Below, piece by piece: positions 1 through 9,807 of a DNA stretch of 64,000 nucleotides. How positions within the stretch are numbered: position 1 is the stretch's first letter; each line of letters begins with the position of its first letter. This stretch comes from an uncultured Luminiphilus sp. GTDB lineage: Bacteria; Pseudomonadota; Gammaproteobacteria; Pseudomonadales; Halieaceae. A program made the position numbers and the translations under genes. The notes under the pieces were generated by a model. The model was not told the origin of the DNA. It was given only the letters and a program-made list of their open reading frames with translations, and made no database searches. The stretch spans positions 16,615-80,614 of the forward strand of contig CAJJBO010000015.1 in assembly GCA_905182485.1 (NCBI GenBank), given 5' to 3'.

Positions 1-98
1 GGGTTACTTGCCTCAAGTAAAAAGGGGCTCAGTATACCGACACTCTGACAATTTACTGCGCAGCACCTAATAGCCGCGGCGCACAAATACTCGGAGCA

Positions 99-827
99 TT
101 ATGTCTTTTTTAGTTGTCGATAAATCTCTCGGCTATGCAACGTGCGGCCAGCAGTCAGCTGATTCAGCGCGGCACGGGTTATCTGCTTGATCGGTGTCCA
201 ATCCAGCGTAGGCGCGACCAGACCAACCGCAAGCCAATCTGCCACCGCAGTCACTTGCGCCCCGGTGATCACAGGCCCCATGGCACCGGCCTTCTCGGCT
301 GCCAACACCGGGCAAAAACCGCAACCCACTTCGAAGCGGTATGCGCACTCAGGCTGAATTTCGTCACCCTCGCAATCGCAAAACCAATCTATGCGATACC
401 CCAACTCACTCAACAGTGTCAGCTCAAAACGTCTGAGGATCGTCTCAGAGGGACCGTTGCTGAGCGCTTCAACACTTTCTCCATAGCTTATGAAAACATC
501 AGGATACGGATCGAAGCGTGGCACCACCCGATTAACAAGCTCGTTGACATATAGCCCGCTCATGAGCGCGTCACCGCGCAGAACGTAAGAAGGCCTCGGC
601 GACTCTGCCGCACGTAACGTCCTTAACTCACCTCGCCCCACCAGAGTGATAAGCAGGGGGGAAAATGGCTGTAGTAAAGCAGCGAGTGACCCCCCCTGCT
701 TGCGCCGATGAGCACCTCGAACAACCGCACTGCATCGACCTGATTCGGCCGTGAGAAGCTCTATCAAGAGGCCGCTGTCCCCATACGCCTTTCGGTTCAG
801 CACCCATGCGGGCTGTAGCATCGTCAT
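99..827 (-). CDS. recO: DNA repair protein RecO
   Basis: RecO binds single-stranded DNA and, with RecR, loads RecA onto SSB-coated gaps during recombinational repair. The N-terminal 80 residues fit the RecO OB fold (start [15 protein letters not shown]). A four-cysteine stretch lies near residues 150-172 (CDC...C...CGFC), as in RecO proteins with a zinc site, and the C-terminus keeps the [10 protein letters not shown] motif. I chose the ATG at 827 because it overlaps the era stop as ATGA; a longer reading to 905 would run deep into era. It is the last gene of the rpoE-era block. pdxJ often follows recO but is not recognisable in bases 1-98, which hold no gene I can support. Confidence 0.93.
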   Translation of the reverse strand: MTMLQPAWVLNRKAYGDSGLLIELLTAESGRCSAVVRGAHRRKQGGSLAALLQPFSPLLITLVGRGELRTLRAAESPRPSYVLRGDALMSGLYVNELVNRVVPRFDPYPDVFISYGESVEALSNGPSETILRRFELTLLSELGYRIDWFCDCEGDEIQPECAYRFEVGCGFCPVLAAEKAGAMGPVITGAQVTAVADWLAVGLVAPTLDWTPIKQITRAALNQLTAGRTLHSREIYRQLKKT

Positions 828-1735
828 GATCCACTCAACGGATCCAGCCCCAGCGTTTTCAAAGCCCTGATGTCGTCGGACCAACCCGACTTCACCTTCA
901 CCCACAGCTTCAGCATCACCTTAGCGTCGAATGCGCGCTCCATATCCTTTCTGGCAGCTGTACCGATCGATTTGAGACGCCCGCCCGACTCGCCGACAAG
1001 AATCTTTTTCTGTCCATCCCGCTCTACCAAAATGAGCGCACTAATATGCAATACGCCCTTCTCATCAGCGCTAAAGTCCTCTATTTCAACGGCGGTTGCG
1101 TATGGCAGTTCATCTCCCAACTGCCTGATGATTTTTTCGCGAACCAGCTCTGCAGCAAGAAACCGCTGACTTCGATCCGTGATCTGGTCTTCAGGAAATA
1201 AGTGGGGGCCCAAGGGAGCGTATTGCTGAACATACTGCGTCAACTCTTCTAGACCACGCCGGCGCAACGCCGACACAGGTAAAACCGCATCGAATTGGCA
1301 ACGAGCTGAGAGGCTTTTCGCAAACGGCAACAATACCGACTGATCCTCAAGTAAATCGACTTTATTGATCACGAGTGCGACCGGGCCGCTTTGCTGCGCT
1401 GCCAGTGACAGCACCAATTCGTCCTCATCTGTCCAACGTGTTCGATCACACAATACCAGCGTCACGTCGACGTCATTCATTGCCGCGGCAGCCGTCCGGT
1501 TCATGACCTGATTAATTGCCTTTGACTGCCCCATGTGAATACCTGGCGTGTCCACAAAAACAAGTTGCAGCGAGCCTTCTGTTTTCACTCCCAATAGTTG
1601 ATGCCGCGTTGTCTGGGGCTTTCGAGACGTAATACTCAGCTTTTGTCCCAGTAAATGATTAAGCAGTGTTGACTTGCCAACATTGGGTCGACCCACGATG
1701 GCGACCACGCCACAGTGCTGATCAGACTGGGTCAT
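824..1735 (-). CDS. era: GTPase Era, ribosome assembly
   Basis: Era is an essential GTPase that binds the 3' end of 16S rRNA during assembly of the small ribosomal subunit. The G motifs are all visible: G1 GRPNVGKS near residue 15, G3 DTPG near 62, G4 NKVD near 124. The C-terminal KH domain contains the conserved [15 protein letters not shown] stretch. At 303 aa it has normal family length. The start overlaps the end of rnc by 14 bases and the stop overlaps the recO start by 4, so the three genes are probably translationally coupled. The reading frame is intact. Confidence 0.97.
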   Translation of the reverse strand: MTQSDQHCGVVAIVGRPNVGKSTLLNHLLGQKLSITSRKPQTTRHQLLGVKTEGSLQLVFVDTPGIHMGQSKAINQVMNRTAAAAMNDVDVTLVLCDRTRWTDEDELVLSLAAQQSGPVALVINKVDLLEDQSVLLPFAKSLSARCQFDAVLPVSALRRRGLEELTQYVQQYAPLGPHLFPEDQITDRSQRFLAAELVREKIIRQLGDELPYATAVEIEDFSADEKGVLHISALILVERDGQKKILVGESGGRLKSIGTAARKDMERAFDAKVMLKLWVKVKSGWSDDIRALKTLGLDPLSGS

Positions 1736-2420
1736 GATGCACCAACTTGGCGACCATCAGAGCGGCTGCGCTTTGCTCTGCACGTCGCCGGCTAGAACCC
1801 ACCGCCTCAGCGGTCAATTTCCTGCTGGGTAGCCAACACTGCACCTCGAAAGATTGCGCATGATCGCTACCCGAGACGGCGGTAATGTTGTACTCGGGAA
1901 GTGCTTCTTTTCTTGCTTGAAGCCATTCCTGCAACTGCGTCTTCGCATCAACGACATCATGCGGCGACACTGCCTCAATACTCGAGACCAGCCAATGGCC
2001 TACGACGATGAGGGCTCGCTCTGTGCAATCATCCAGCACCACAGCGCCTGCTAGCGCCTCAAGTGTATCGGCAAGGATCGATTCCCGATGCCGCCCACCG
2101 CTCTTGCGCTCACTCTCGCCTAAAATGAGGTGCTCAGACAATCCCAGCTCGCGCGCCACCCTCGACAGGGCCCCACCACTGACAACACTTGCCCGCATGC
2201 GACTGAGGGTACCCTCGTCAACCTCAGGAAACCGATGGAAATATAACTGTTTAGCAACAATAAAATCCAGAATTGCATCTCCCAAAAACTCTAATCGCTC
2301 ATTGTGAACCTTGCCCGCACTGCGATGCGTCAGGGCGCGGACCAATAAGTCGGCATTAGAAAACTCATAGCCCAACTTTGCCTGCAAAGATTCGACCTCA
2401 ATCGGTCTAAGCCCCGTCAA
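1722..2420 (-). CDS. rnc: ribonuclease III
   Basis: RNase III cuts double-stranded RNA, including the 30S rRNA precursor. The signature [14 protein letters not shown] near residues 40-53 supplies the acidic metal ligands of the endonuclease domain. The last ~75 residues form the double-stranded RNA binding domain (from [11 protein letters not shown] to the terminal AALMVAKLV). Its 232 aa match the usual length. It overlaps the upstream DUF4845 gene by 4 bases and era downstream by 14, the standard lepB-rnc-era arrangement of Gammaproteobacteria. Confidence 0.97.
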   Translation of the reverse strand: MTGLRPIEVESLQAKLGYEFSNADLLVRALTHRSAGKVHNERLEFLGDAILDFIVAKQLYFHRFPEVDEGTLSRMRASVVSGGALSRVARELGLSEHLILGESERKSGGRHRESILADTLEALAGAVVLDDCTERALIVVGHWLVSSIEAVSPHDVVDAKTQLQEWLQARKEALPEYNITAVSGSDHAQSFEVQCWLPSRKLTAEAVGSSRRRAEQSAAALMVAKLVHHDPV

Positions 2421-2833
2421 GAACGCCCCACGGCAATCGTTTCGATAACCAGATCGTCAAATTGCATTACTCCGTCAAGAATCCAAAACAACGGAAATCG
2501 GGCTTCATAACGCGCATCGACAACGATGACACCTCTCTCTGGGTAGATGGTAATGTCGTTAACCTCGACGCCACGCACTTGGTTCGTCTCTAACAACGTT
2601 GCCAGCCGACTCCTGAGTTGCGGCACGGTCTCGCCAGACACGGGTTGCTCAACCACAGCACGCAGCACGATGTTCTTCACGGTGACGTACTCAAAGTAAC
2701 CTGGCGCCACGCGAAGCGCAGCGATCAAGAGCAACCCGAAAAGAGCCAAGTTCGTTGTGATGGCCCATAAACTCACTGCCGCGTTGCGGCGTCTTGCGCT
2801 TACCTGTGAGCGCTGCAGCTCACGTCTACTCAC
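2417..2833 (-). CDS. DUF4845 small membrane protein
   Basis: This 138-aa protein sits between lepB and rnc, the typical place for DUF4845 proteins. It has a basic N-terminus, one membrane segment (about residues 25-43, TTNLALFGLLLIAALRV) and a soluble domain ending in FWILDGVMQFDDLVIE. The domain fold fits the family: a single-pass protein with its C-terminal part probably outside the cytoplasm. The function of the family is not established. The stop overlaps the rnc start, so it belongs to the same transcript. Confidence 0.85.
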   Translation of the reverse strand: MSRRELQRSQVSARRRNAAVSLWAITTNLALFGLLLIAALRVAPGYFEYVTVKNIVLRAVVEQPVSGETVPQLRSRLATLLETNQVRGVEVNDITIYPERGVIVVDARYEARFPLFWILDGVMQFDDLVIETIAVGRS

Positions 2834-2850
2834 ACCCGCCCCCTAAATCG

Positions 2851-3696
2851 TCAGTCAATGGCACCTGCCCGTTTAAACGAGGGCACGCTGAGAAAAGCCT
2901 CCCAGTGCATCCAGATCGCTACCGCTTTACCCACAATATCTCGCTCCGGTACCTGACCCCAAACACGACTGTCACTGCTGTTGTCACGATTATCACCCAT
3001 CATAAAATAATGTCCGGGCTTAACGACGACCGAAAAATTACGAGGTGGTCGGCGATTATCGATTTGCATCAAGTGACCATCGGTGTCGGGCAATGATTCC
3101 CGCCCCATTTTTACGGCATAACGCCCCGCCGGTATCTCGGCCAACCACATCTGAGGGACTGGCTCGCCATTCACTGTGAGTTGTTTGTCGCGATATGCTA
3201 CGCGATCACCGGGCTTACCAATGACCCGTTTAATGTAATAGGTTTGATTTTGGTGTGGCGGGAAAAAGACCATGACATCACCCCGCTCTGGCTCGCCTAG
3301 CTCGAACACTTTGGTTCGCGTCACGGGCAGTCTTAGGCCGTAGGCATACTTGTTCACCAAAATATAATCGCCGACTTCGAGGGTAGGCACCATAGAGGAC
3401 GAGGGGATCTGGAAAGGCTCATATAAAAATGAGCGCAATACCAATACGACCGCCAATACAGGAAAGAATGAACGAGCATATTCAACAACCGCTGGCTCAG
3501 CCGCCTCAGCAAGACACGCCTCGCTGAAAGCATGCGCCGCCTTTGAGCCCTCTTCCTCGTGCCCAGGAAACCGGGCTGCCAATTCCTGCCGGCGGGACTG
3601 ACGTCCCCTAGCCAACAGCAATGTGTCGAGGAGCCAAATCGCCCCGCTGCCCAGCACAACGATCACAAGAATCAGCGGGAAATCAATGTTCATCAT
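2851..3696 (-). CDS. lepB: signal peptidase I
   Basis: LepB cleaves signal peptides from exported proteins on the outer face of the inner membrane. An N-terminal membrane segment (residues 6-26) is followed by a cytoplasmic loop and a second hydrophobic segment before the catalytic part. The nucleophile Ser is in PSSSMVPTLEVGDYI, the general-base Lys in YYIKRVIGKPGD, and box E is GDNRDNSSDSR. The length of 281 aa is normal. It lies downstream of lepA, the classic lepA-lepB pair, and the frame is intact. Confidence 0.96.
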   Translation of the reverse strand: MMNIDFPLILVIVVLGSGAIWLLDTLLLARGRQSRRQELAARFPGHEEEGSKAAHAFSEACLAEAAEPAVVEYARSFFPVLAVVLVLRSFLYEPFQIPSSSMVPTLEVGDYILVNKYAYGLRLPVTRTKVFELGEPERGDVMVFFPPHQNQTYYIKRVIGKPGDRVAYRDKQLTVNGEPVPQMWLAEIPAGRYAVKMGRESLPDTDGHLMQIDNRRPPRNFSVVVKPGHYFMMGDNRDNSSDSRVWGQVPERDIVGKAVAIWMHWEAFLSVPSFKRAGAID

Positions 3697-3768
3697 GCTA
3701 AACGCCTCAGGCCAGAGCCCTAATTATCACTGAAACGAGCCGTTCACGCAGAGTAAAACGTGCTGGCT

Positions 3769-5561
3769 TCAATGATCGACCTGCAATACAGCCAAGAACG
3801 CCGACTGGGGTATCTCAACATTGCCGACCTGCTTCATACGCTTCTTACCGGCCTTCTGCTTCTCTAGCAGCTTCTGGATCACATGGAAGCGTAACATTTG
3901 GCAGTGACATTTTTACGCAACGCCTTGACGGTTTGCCTAGCGACAATCTTGCCTCCCACCGCCGCCTGAATGGCGACATCGAACATCTGTCGCGGGATCA
4001 ATTCTTTCATTTTTTCAGTCAATACGCGTCCGCGAGATTGGACATAATCCCGGTGCACAATAATCGCCAAGGCGTCCACTCGGTCGCCATTAATCAGCAC
4101 ATCTAGTCTGACCAGGTCTGCAGCCTCAAACCGTTCAAAACTGTAATCGAGAGAGGCGTAACCCCGGCTGACTGATTTCAAACGATCAAAAAAGTCTAAT
4201 ACGACCTCCGCCATCGGCACGTCGTAAATTAGCTGCACTTGCTGGCCCAAGAATTGCAAATCAACTTGGGAACCTCGCTTCTCCACACACAGCGTTATGG
4301 CAGCACCTAGGTACTCCTGAGGTGTCAGAATAGTGCAGCGCGCAATCGGTTCGCGCATGATTTCAATGTCGCCAGGATCGGGAAGTTTGGAGGGGTTATC
4401 GACATAGATCACCTCATCACCCTTTTTTACGACTTCATAAATCACCGTCGGTGCGGTCGTGATCAGATCTAGATCGTATTCACGTTCCAGCCGCTCTTGA
4501 ATGATTTCCATGTGCAGCATGCCCAAGAAGCCGCACCGAAACCCAAAGCCCAGCGCAGCGGAGGTTTCCATCTCGTAGAACAGCGACGCATCATTGAGCG
4601 TCAATTTACCCAGCGCCTCGCGAAAATCCTCATAGTCGTCAGAGTTGACCGTAAAAATACCCGCATAAACCTGCGGTTTGACCTGTTTAAAACCGGGCAA
4701 AGCCGGCGTCTCTTGGTGTGAGGCTGAAATCAGGGTGTCGCCCACTGGCGCGCCCTTGATGTCTTTAATGCCCGCGACGACAAAACCCACCTCACCTGCC
4801 ATCAGAGAGCCTGTCGTGGTCCGCCGCGGCGTGAACACGCCAATCATGTCCGCTTGGTGCTGCTTGCCGGTAGACGACACCAGAAACTTGTCTCGCTTAC
4901 TGAGCTGCCCATGCATCACGCGGACCAACGACACGACGCCCAAGTAATTATCGAACCATGAATCGATGATAAGTGCCTGTAATGGCGCGTCGCGATCACC
5001 GGTTGGTGCCGGTACTTTTCGAACGAGGTATTCGAGCACATCCTCGATACCCAACCCTGTCTTTGCACTCGTCGGAACCGCCTCCGTGGCGTCGATCCCA
5101 ATAATCTCTTCAATCTCCTGCTGCACGCGCTCAGGATCAGCCTGAGGCAAATCCATCTTGTTGAGCACGGGCAGCACATCGACACCTTGCTCAATTGCGG
5201 TGTAACAGTTCGCAACTGACTGCGCCTCGACACCCTGGCCCGCGTCCACCACCAACAGGGCACCCTCGCAAGCAGCCAGTGAGCGAGAAACCTCATATGA
5301 AAAGTCGACGTGCCCAGGTGTATCAATAAAATTCAACTGATACACCTGACCGCTTGCAGACTCATAATCCAGCGTGACGTGTGCGGTATTGATGGTGATA
5401 CCGCGTTCGCGCTCCAAGTCCATGGAGTCGAGTACCTGCTCGGCCATTTCTCGCTCTGACAATCCGCCGCAGTGCTGGATAAACCGATCAGCCAGCGTCG
5501 ACTTACCGTGGTCGATATGCGCGATGATAGAAAAATTACGAATATGACTGAGTTCAGCCAC
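3769..5561 (-). CDS. lepA: elongation factor 4 LepA, frameshifted near the C-terminus
   Basis: LepA (EF4) is a translational GTPase that acts on stalled or maturing ribosomes. The GTPase domain starts with [20 protein letters not shown] and includes the switch region RERGIT and NKMDLPQAD. The LepA-specific C-terminal domain follows. The open frame stops after [11 protein letters not shown], where family members continue with about 50 more residues. A shifted frame downstream encodes the expected tail ([17 protein letters not shown] ... FLAVLQVDH) with a stop at 3769-3771. About 7 bases are missing and neighbouring bases look scrambled at 3880-3900. Because the lost tail is present and intact, a consensus error is more likely than a real truncation. 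Confidence 0.93.
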
Positions 5562-5652
5562 TGCTTGGTCGCCTCAAAAGGAATGGGGACTGTTAGAAAC
5601 AACAATCCGTAACATCGAAGCGCACCATTTTAGCACGCTAAACACCCGAGCA

Positions 5653-7053
5653 TCAGTCGCTTTCAGGTATACGAATGCCAATGAATAGGGGGCTACGCCC
5701 GCGAATCAACCTCGCCGGGACAGAAGCGCCAGGCACCAACTCGTCCGCAACGCCATCAAGATCCGTTATCTGGCTGATCGGACGACTGCCCAATCGAGTC
5801 AATATATCGCCCTCTTCCACACCCGATTCAGCTGCTGGAGAGCCCGGCTTAACGCCGACCACCCAGACACCACCGGATAATCCCAGCTCCGACAGTAATT
5901 CCGCTTCAACCGGTGCAATACGCATACCCAAGAGCCTCACCGTCCCATCTGATGCGGCCTCTGTCTCAACCCTCGCCACTGCATCAGCAGCCAGCACACC
6001 CACCTCTACTTCAATGGTCTGCTCTTTGCCATCGCGCATAATCACGGCATCCACTGACGTTCCCGGCGCAATGAGGCCGACGATATGAGGAAGGTCTGCT
6101 GACGTTTCAACGGCATGACCATCGAAGCTCACAATGATATCGCCTGATGCTAGGCCAGCATTTTCGGCAGGTGAATCCTTACCCACCTGAGCGATTAAGG
6201 CTCCCCGAGGACGATCCAGACCGAAAGAGTCGGCAAGATTGCGGTCGACATCTTGAATACTGACACCCAACCATCCGCGCTCTACCTCGCCCGTTTCTTG
6301 TATTTGAGCGACGACATTGCGGACCACTGAGCTCGGAATCGCAAACGACAGTCCGATTGACCCTCCCGAGCGCGTAAATATCTGAGAATTGACACCGATG
6401 ACCTCTCCCTCAAGATTAAATAACGGCCCACCAGAATTGCCGGGGTTAATCGCAACATCGGTTTGGATGAAAGGCACATAGTTGTCACCAGCAGTAGTCG
6501 GCAAACTTCGCCCTACTGCGCTGACAATGCCAGCGGTAACCGAAAAATCTAGACCAAAGGGTGAGCCGATTGCCAGCACCCATTGCCCCACCTTAACCGC
6601 CTCCTCATCCGCCAAGCGCAGGATGGGCAGGCTATCACCGGCAATCTTTAGCACCGCCAGATCAGAACGCGGATCAGTACCAATGATTTCGGCGTCAAAT
6701 TCCTGCCGGTTGGGCAAACGCACCACGACGTATTTCGCACCGTCGACAACATGATGATTGGTAATCACGAAACCATCGCTGGAGAAGATAAATCCAGAGC
6801 CCATGCCCGCTCGCTCACGCGGCACTGGGGAGCGGCCGCGAAAGTCAAAGAATCTCCGTAAAGATTCGGGTAGCTCCTCTAACTCCTCTTGATAGCGAGG
6901 GTTTTCAGCCTCGTACTCTACAAGTATCTTCACGACTGCGGGTGAGGAAGCTTCGACTATCTCAGTGAAGTCAGGCAGCGCCGCACTCGACAGGCTGGCG
7001 AAACCATACAGGCCCCAAAAAACAGAAATAAACAAGACAGCGCGTACCATCAT
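5653..7053 (-). CDS. mucD: periplasmic serine protease MucD/DegQ (Do family)
   Basis: A periplasmic quality-control protease and chaperone that in pseudomonads dampens the AlgU/RpoE response. A signal peptide (about residues 1-24) precedes a trypsin-like domain with His101 (TNHHVVDG), Asp131 (DPRSDLAVLK) and Ser207 (NPGNSGGPL). Two PDZ domains follow, the first beginning near GWLGVSIQDV and the second near GGVWVVGVKPGSPA. At 466 aa it is full length. It lies directly downstream of rseC in the rpoE operon, as in Pseudomonas mucD, which supports the MucD assignment over a stand-alone DegP. Confidence 0.94.
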   Translation of the reverse strand: MMVRAVLFISVFWGLYGFASLSSAALPDFTEIVEASSPAVVKILVEYEAENPRYQEELEELPESLRRFFDFRGRSPVPRERAGMGSGFIFSSDGFVITNHHVVDGAKYVVVRLPNRQEFDAEIIGTDPRSDLAVLKIAGDSLPILRLADEEAVKVGQWVLAIGSPFGLDFSVTAGIVSAVGRSLPTTAGDNYVPFIQTDVAINPGNSGGPLFNLEGEVIGVNSQIFTRSGGSIGLSFAIPSSVVRNVVAQIQETGEVERGWLGVSIQDVDRNLADSFGLDRPRGALIAQVGKDSPAENAGLASGDIIVSFDGHAVETSADLPHIVGLIAPGTSVDAVIMRDGKEQTIEVEVGVLAADAVARVETEAASDGTVRLLGMRIAPVEAELLSELGLSGGVWVVGVKPGSPAAESGVEEGDILTRLGSRPISQITDLDGVADELVPGASVPARLIRGRSPLFIGIRIPESD

Positions 7054-7083
7054 GGCCGTACTCCAAATCTAACAAGATTGACG

Positions 7084-7566
7084 TTACTGTTTTGCGAGCA
7101 GCTCGAAATGCGGCTCCGCAGTTTTAGACGCTAACCGAGGTTCCGCCATGCCGGGCAACCGACCTTGGAAGCGGTAGCTCAGCTGCCGAAGGATAGCAAA
7201 CCCGCTCAACAACCCAAGGCAGAACGCACTGGCGGCCCACAAATCACCCCAGGAAGCCGCCCACAATGAAAAGCCTGTCCCCAGCATTAGAGGCGAACCG
7301 TAGAGCCATAGCGTACCTCCTAGCAAAGTGGAATCGGGAATCTCGATCATGACCTCATCGCCAACTTGACAACTTGATGCCTGCAGCGTGTCGCTCGACA
7401 GTGCCTTCACCCGACCCTTGCCCTGTTGCAACAGGGCTGACAAGGCACCTTGCCCGCAACCCGCGCGCGCTGCACAGCGACCACATGCAGCGCTTCGATC
7501 GGCTTCCACCCAAACAGCATTGGTCTCTACAGCCACCACAATACCCGGTTCCGTTACCCCGCCCAT
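7084..7566 (-). CDS. rseC: RseC/MucC family regulator of sigma-E
   Basis: RseC is an inner-membrane protein of the sigma-E regulatory operon; in E. coli it also affects SoxR reduction. The N-terminal region has the clustered cysteines typical of the family (Cys28, Cys31 and Cys37 in CGRCAARAGC). Two membrane segments follow (about residues 80-97 and 102-122), then a polar tail. The gene shares its first base region with the rseB stop (overlap at 7566) and is followed 30 bases later by mucD. Confidence 0.88.
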   Translation of the reverse strand: MGGVTEPGIVVAVETNAVWVEADRSAACGRCAARAGCGQGALSALLQQGKGRVKALSSDTLQASSCQVGDEVMIEIPDSTLLGGTLWLYGSPLMLGTGFSLWAASWGDLWAASAFCLGLLSGFAILRQLSYRFQGRLPGMAEPRLASKTAEPHFELLAKQ

Positions 7567-8450
7567 TATGGCCCTGACCCGGCAGAACGCACCGCATCAG
7601 CTAACAGTCTTGCCGTGACCACAGGCACCTCTCCCAGCACGCTAATCAACACGCCATTATTGCCAACCCGCGTACCTCGAGTGTAGGTAAGTGTGGCACC
7701 GTCAATGACGGCACCCTCGCCAGAGGGCGCCGTCGGCGGCAACGGCTCAATAAATACAGAAGCAGTAGCCCAGCCATCGCTGACCACGAAGACACCTTGC
7801 TCATGATTTTCAGCCACCACAAAGTAACCGGGTATCACGCCTCGACCCGGCGCAATCGAGCCGTCCTCCGCCTCTTCAGACTGACCAACCCCAGACGGAG
7901 GCAAATCTCGATAGCGAATGGCGGCAAACTCAAATCGCTCCAGCACTTTTCCGCCCGGTTCAGCAGTTACCATCGCAAGCGCCATACCCGTTTGAACATC
8001 CACATCAACAAAGTGCGCCAAGCGCAACGTGTCGCGCGGCCGCAGCACCAATTTTTTTGTCAACCGGCCCGCAATGACACGACTCGAATCGAGGCTCACT
8101 GAATAAAATTTGCCGAGATCGCACACGCGGCTCTCCGGGACAAACGCGCTTGGCCAAAATTCCGCCTGGGGATTCACCTTCGCATTAAGGCGACGCAGCG
8201 TTCCCTGACGATTTTCATTAGGGGCATCCCGGCTTGGCCACTTAACCTCTAAAAACTGTCGATTGTCTGCTCGCTCGAACAGCACCGTTCCCTCATAGGA
8301 AATGGCCCTGTGGGCATCCAACAGTTTTGCAAGCGCCTGCTCAGGCTCAGTCGTTAATTCGCAGTCGAGCGCAGAGGCCTGTGCCGGTAGCGACAGACAG
8401 ACAACACACAGCGATAGTGCGCCTAAAAACCGCACCCCCCAGTCGCTCAC
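7566..8450 (-). CDS. rseB: sigma-E regulatory protein RseB/MucB
   Basis: RseB binds the periplasmic part of RseA and blocks its proteolysis until envelope stress signals arrive. The N-terminal domain begins after a signal peptide with the family-typical ISYEGTVLFER, and a C-terminal domain ends near the stop. I chose the GTG at 8450, four bases after the rseA stop, because it puts a normal signal peptide (cleavage near PAQASA) at the N-terminus. An ATG at 8546 in the same frame would overlap rseA by about 90 bases and place a basic extension before the signal peptide. The start remains uncertain. Confidence 0.86.
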   Translation of the reverse strand: MSDWGVRFLGALSLCVVCLSLPAQASALDCELTTEPEQALAKLLDAHRAISYEGTVLFERADNRQFLEVKWPSRDAPNENRQGTLRRLNAKVNPQAEFWPSAFVPESRVCDLGKFYSVSLDSSRVIAGRLTKKLVLRPRDTLRLAHFVDVDVQTGMALAMVTAEPGGKVLERFEFAAIRYRDLPPSGVGQSEEAEDGSIAPGRGVIPGYFVVAENHEQGVFVVSDGWATASVFIEPLPPTAPSGEGAVIDGATLTYTRGTRVGNNGVLISVLGEVPVVTARLLADAVRSAGSGP

Positions 8451-8454
8451 CGGC

Positions 8455-9072
8455 TCACTGCAACGGGGGGTTTTCACCACTAGCCGCCGGCGCACGAACA
8501 TAAGAAATATAAGGAGCAGGATGAGTCTGCGCAGCAGCCGATGCATGACGGCGACCCAGATTTAGATATCGATCTTGCGCCAGCCGCTCATACATAGCCG
8601 CCGCTTCTCGTCGCTCATTATCGGCCGAATCGACTTGCCGGCCCGCGACCGGTAATGACCTCGCTCCGAGGCTGGCCTGAACGGGCTGTGCGCCCAAAAC
8701 TGGTACGACACCGCCCACCACATCACTGACTACGGCGCCTTGCATGACGCTATTTTGGGGTACCAACAGTTGCTGACCGCCCAGCACAACTGCCATGGTC
8801 ACAGAAGCAGCCACAGCCATACTCCAAAGCGGATTTCTGAGCGCACCGTTTCCGCCAGTTAACGTCCCTTTTACGACAGCGGAAACCTCAATGTCGGGCT
8901 GACTAATGCGGCGGGTTTGAAGCAATTCCCGCACCATTTGCTGCCGACGCCACTTTGCCCTTAACTCAACGTCGCTGCTGGTAGCATCGAGCATACGCCG
9001 TAACTCGAGCTCGTCAGCTTCCCCATCCATCACCGCGGACAGCGTTTCGAATTCTCTCTCATTGGTTGTCAT
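8455..9072 (-). CDS. rseA: anti-sigma-E factor RseA/MucA
   Basis: RseA is a single-pass inner-membrane protein that sequesters RpoE until it is degraded stepwise under envelope stress. Its N-terminal 75 residues match the anti-sigma domain (LSAVMDGEADELELRRML). A membrane segment lies near residues 83-103 (SMAVAASVTMAVVLGGQ), followed by a periplasmic domain. At 205 aa it is normal in length. It overlaps the end of rpoE by four bases and precedes rseB, the standard order. Confidence 0.92.
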   Translation of the reverse strand: MTTNEREFETLSAVMDGEADELELRRMLDATSSDVELRAKWRRQQMVRELLQTRRISQPDIEVSAVVKGTLTGGNGALRNPLWSMAVAASVTMAVVLGGQQLLVPQNSVMQGAVVSDVVGGVVPVLGAQPVQASLGARSLPVAGRQVDSADNERREAAAMYERLAQDRYLNLGRRHASAAAQTHPAPYISYVRAPAASGENPPLQ

Positions 9073-9653
9073 CTGAATCCCGACTCCCCACTCATTTGCC
9101 GCTTAACACGCTCATCAATCGCCTCGCGTGCCCGAAAAATCCTAGATCTAACTGTTCCAACGGGACAGTCCAAAACTGCCGCAATATCGTCGTAACTTAA
9201 TCCCTCAAACTCCCGCAATGTCAGTGCTGCCTGCAGTTCTTCGGGTAGGGCCGCCAAAGCGTCTTCCACCACTTCGGCCAACTCTTCTCCCATTGCGACC
9301 GCCTCTGGGGTTCCCACGTCTGCCAACAACTCGGCCTGCTCGCCCACCTCCGCATCCTCTATTGTGGCGTCAGCTGCCGGCCGGCGACTTCTCGACACCA
9401 AATAATTTTTGGCGGCGTTGGCAGCGATGCGGAGCGGCTAGAAGGCGCTGTCCCCTCGGAACTTATCGAGGGCCCGGTATGCCTTGATAAAGGCCTCTTG
9501 CGTAACATCCTCCACCTCAGACCGATCCGACACGTACCGGCTGACCAGCGCGGCGATTCGACCCTGATACTTCAGTACCAAGAGGTCGAACGCCCGCAAA
9601 TCGCCGCGTTGTGCCCTCTGAACCAGTTGCTGATCTGTCTCAGAGGCTGTCAA
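9069..9653 (-). CDS. rpoE: RNA polymerase sigma factor RpoE/AlgU, with an internal stop
   Basis: RpoE is the extracytoplasmic-function sigma factor for envelope stress. Region 2 begins with DQQLVQRAQRGDLRAFDLLV and includes EVEDVTQEAFIKAYRAL. Region 4 includes LPEELQAALTLREFEGLSYDDIA and the helix-turn-helix CPVGTVRSRIFRARE. An in-frame TAG at 9438-9440 follows DKFRGDSAF, where the family has YTWLYRIA. The same frame continues after the stop with LRIAANAAKNYLVSR, so about two codons are missing and one stop has been introduced. The rest of the gene is intact and rseA overlaps its end, so a sequence error is likeliest. Confidence 0.92.
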
Positions 9654-9715
9654 AATACACCTTCAATTCACCCAATTTGCCAGGCGATAACTCTTCCCGG
9701 CGATTTACTGACCTA

Positions 9716-9743
9716 TCAGATCGCGTCGCAAGCAAAAAGTTCC
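9716..9743 (-). promoter_or_regulatory. sigma-E type promoter of rpoE
   Basis: On the minus strand GGAACTT (9743-9737) is followed by exactly 16 bases and TCTGA (9720-9716). This matches the RpoE/AlgU consensus. It lies 63 bases upstream of the rpoE start codon, so the sigma factor would direct its own operon, as it does in E. coli and Pseudomonas. Confidence 0.8.
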
Positions 9744-9807
9744 CGATCATTTACACTCACAGGCCATTACTATACAGCACTCACGTCACACTTACGGTCA
9801 ACCGAAC

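Noticed and set aside
1..98. Start of pdxJ after recO
   Set aside because: The usual gene order would predict it, but no PdxJ N-terminal motif is readable on the minus strand; only a 10-codon frame follows the recO stop.
9438..9440. Recoding of the rpoE TAG as a readthrough or special amino acid
   Set aside because: Codons around the stop are also missing and no recoding element is seen; many other genes in the window show error-like defects.
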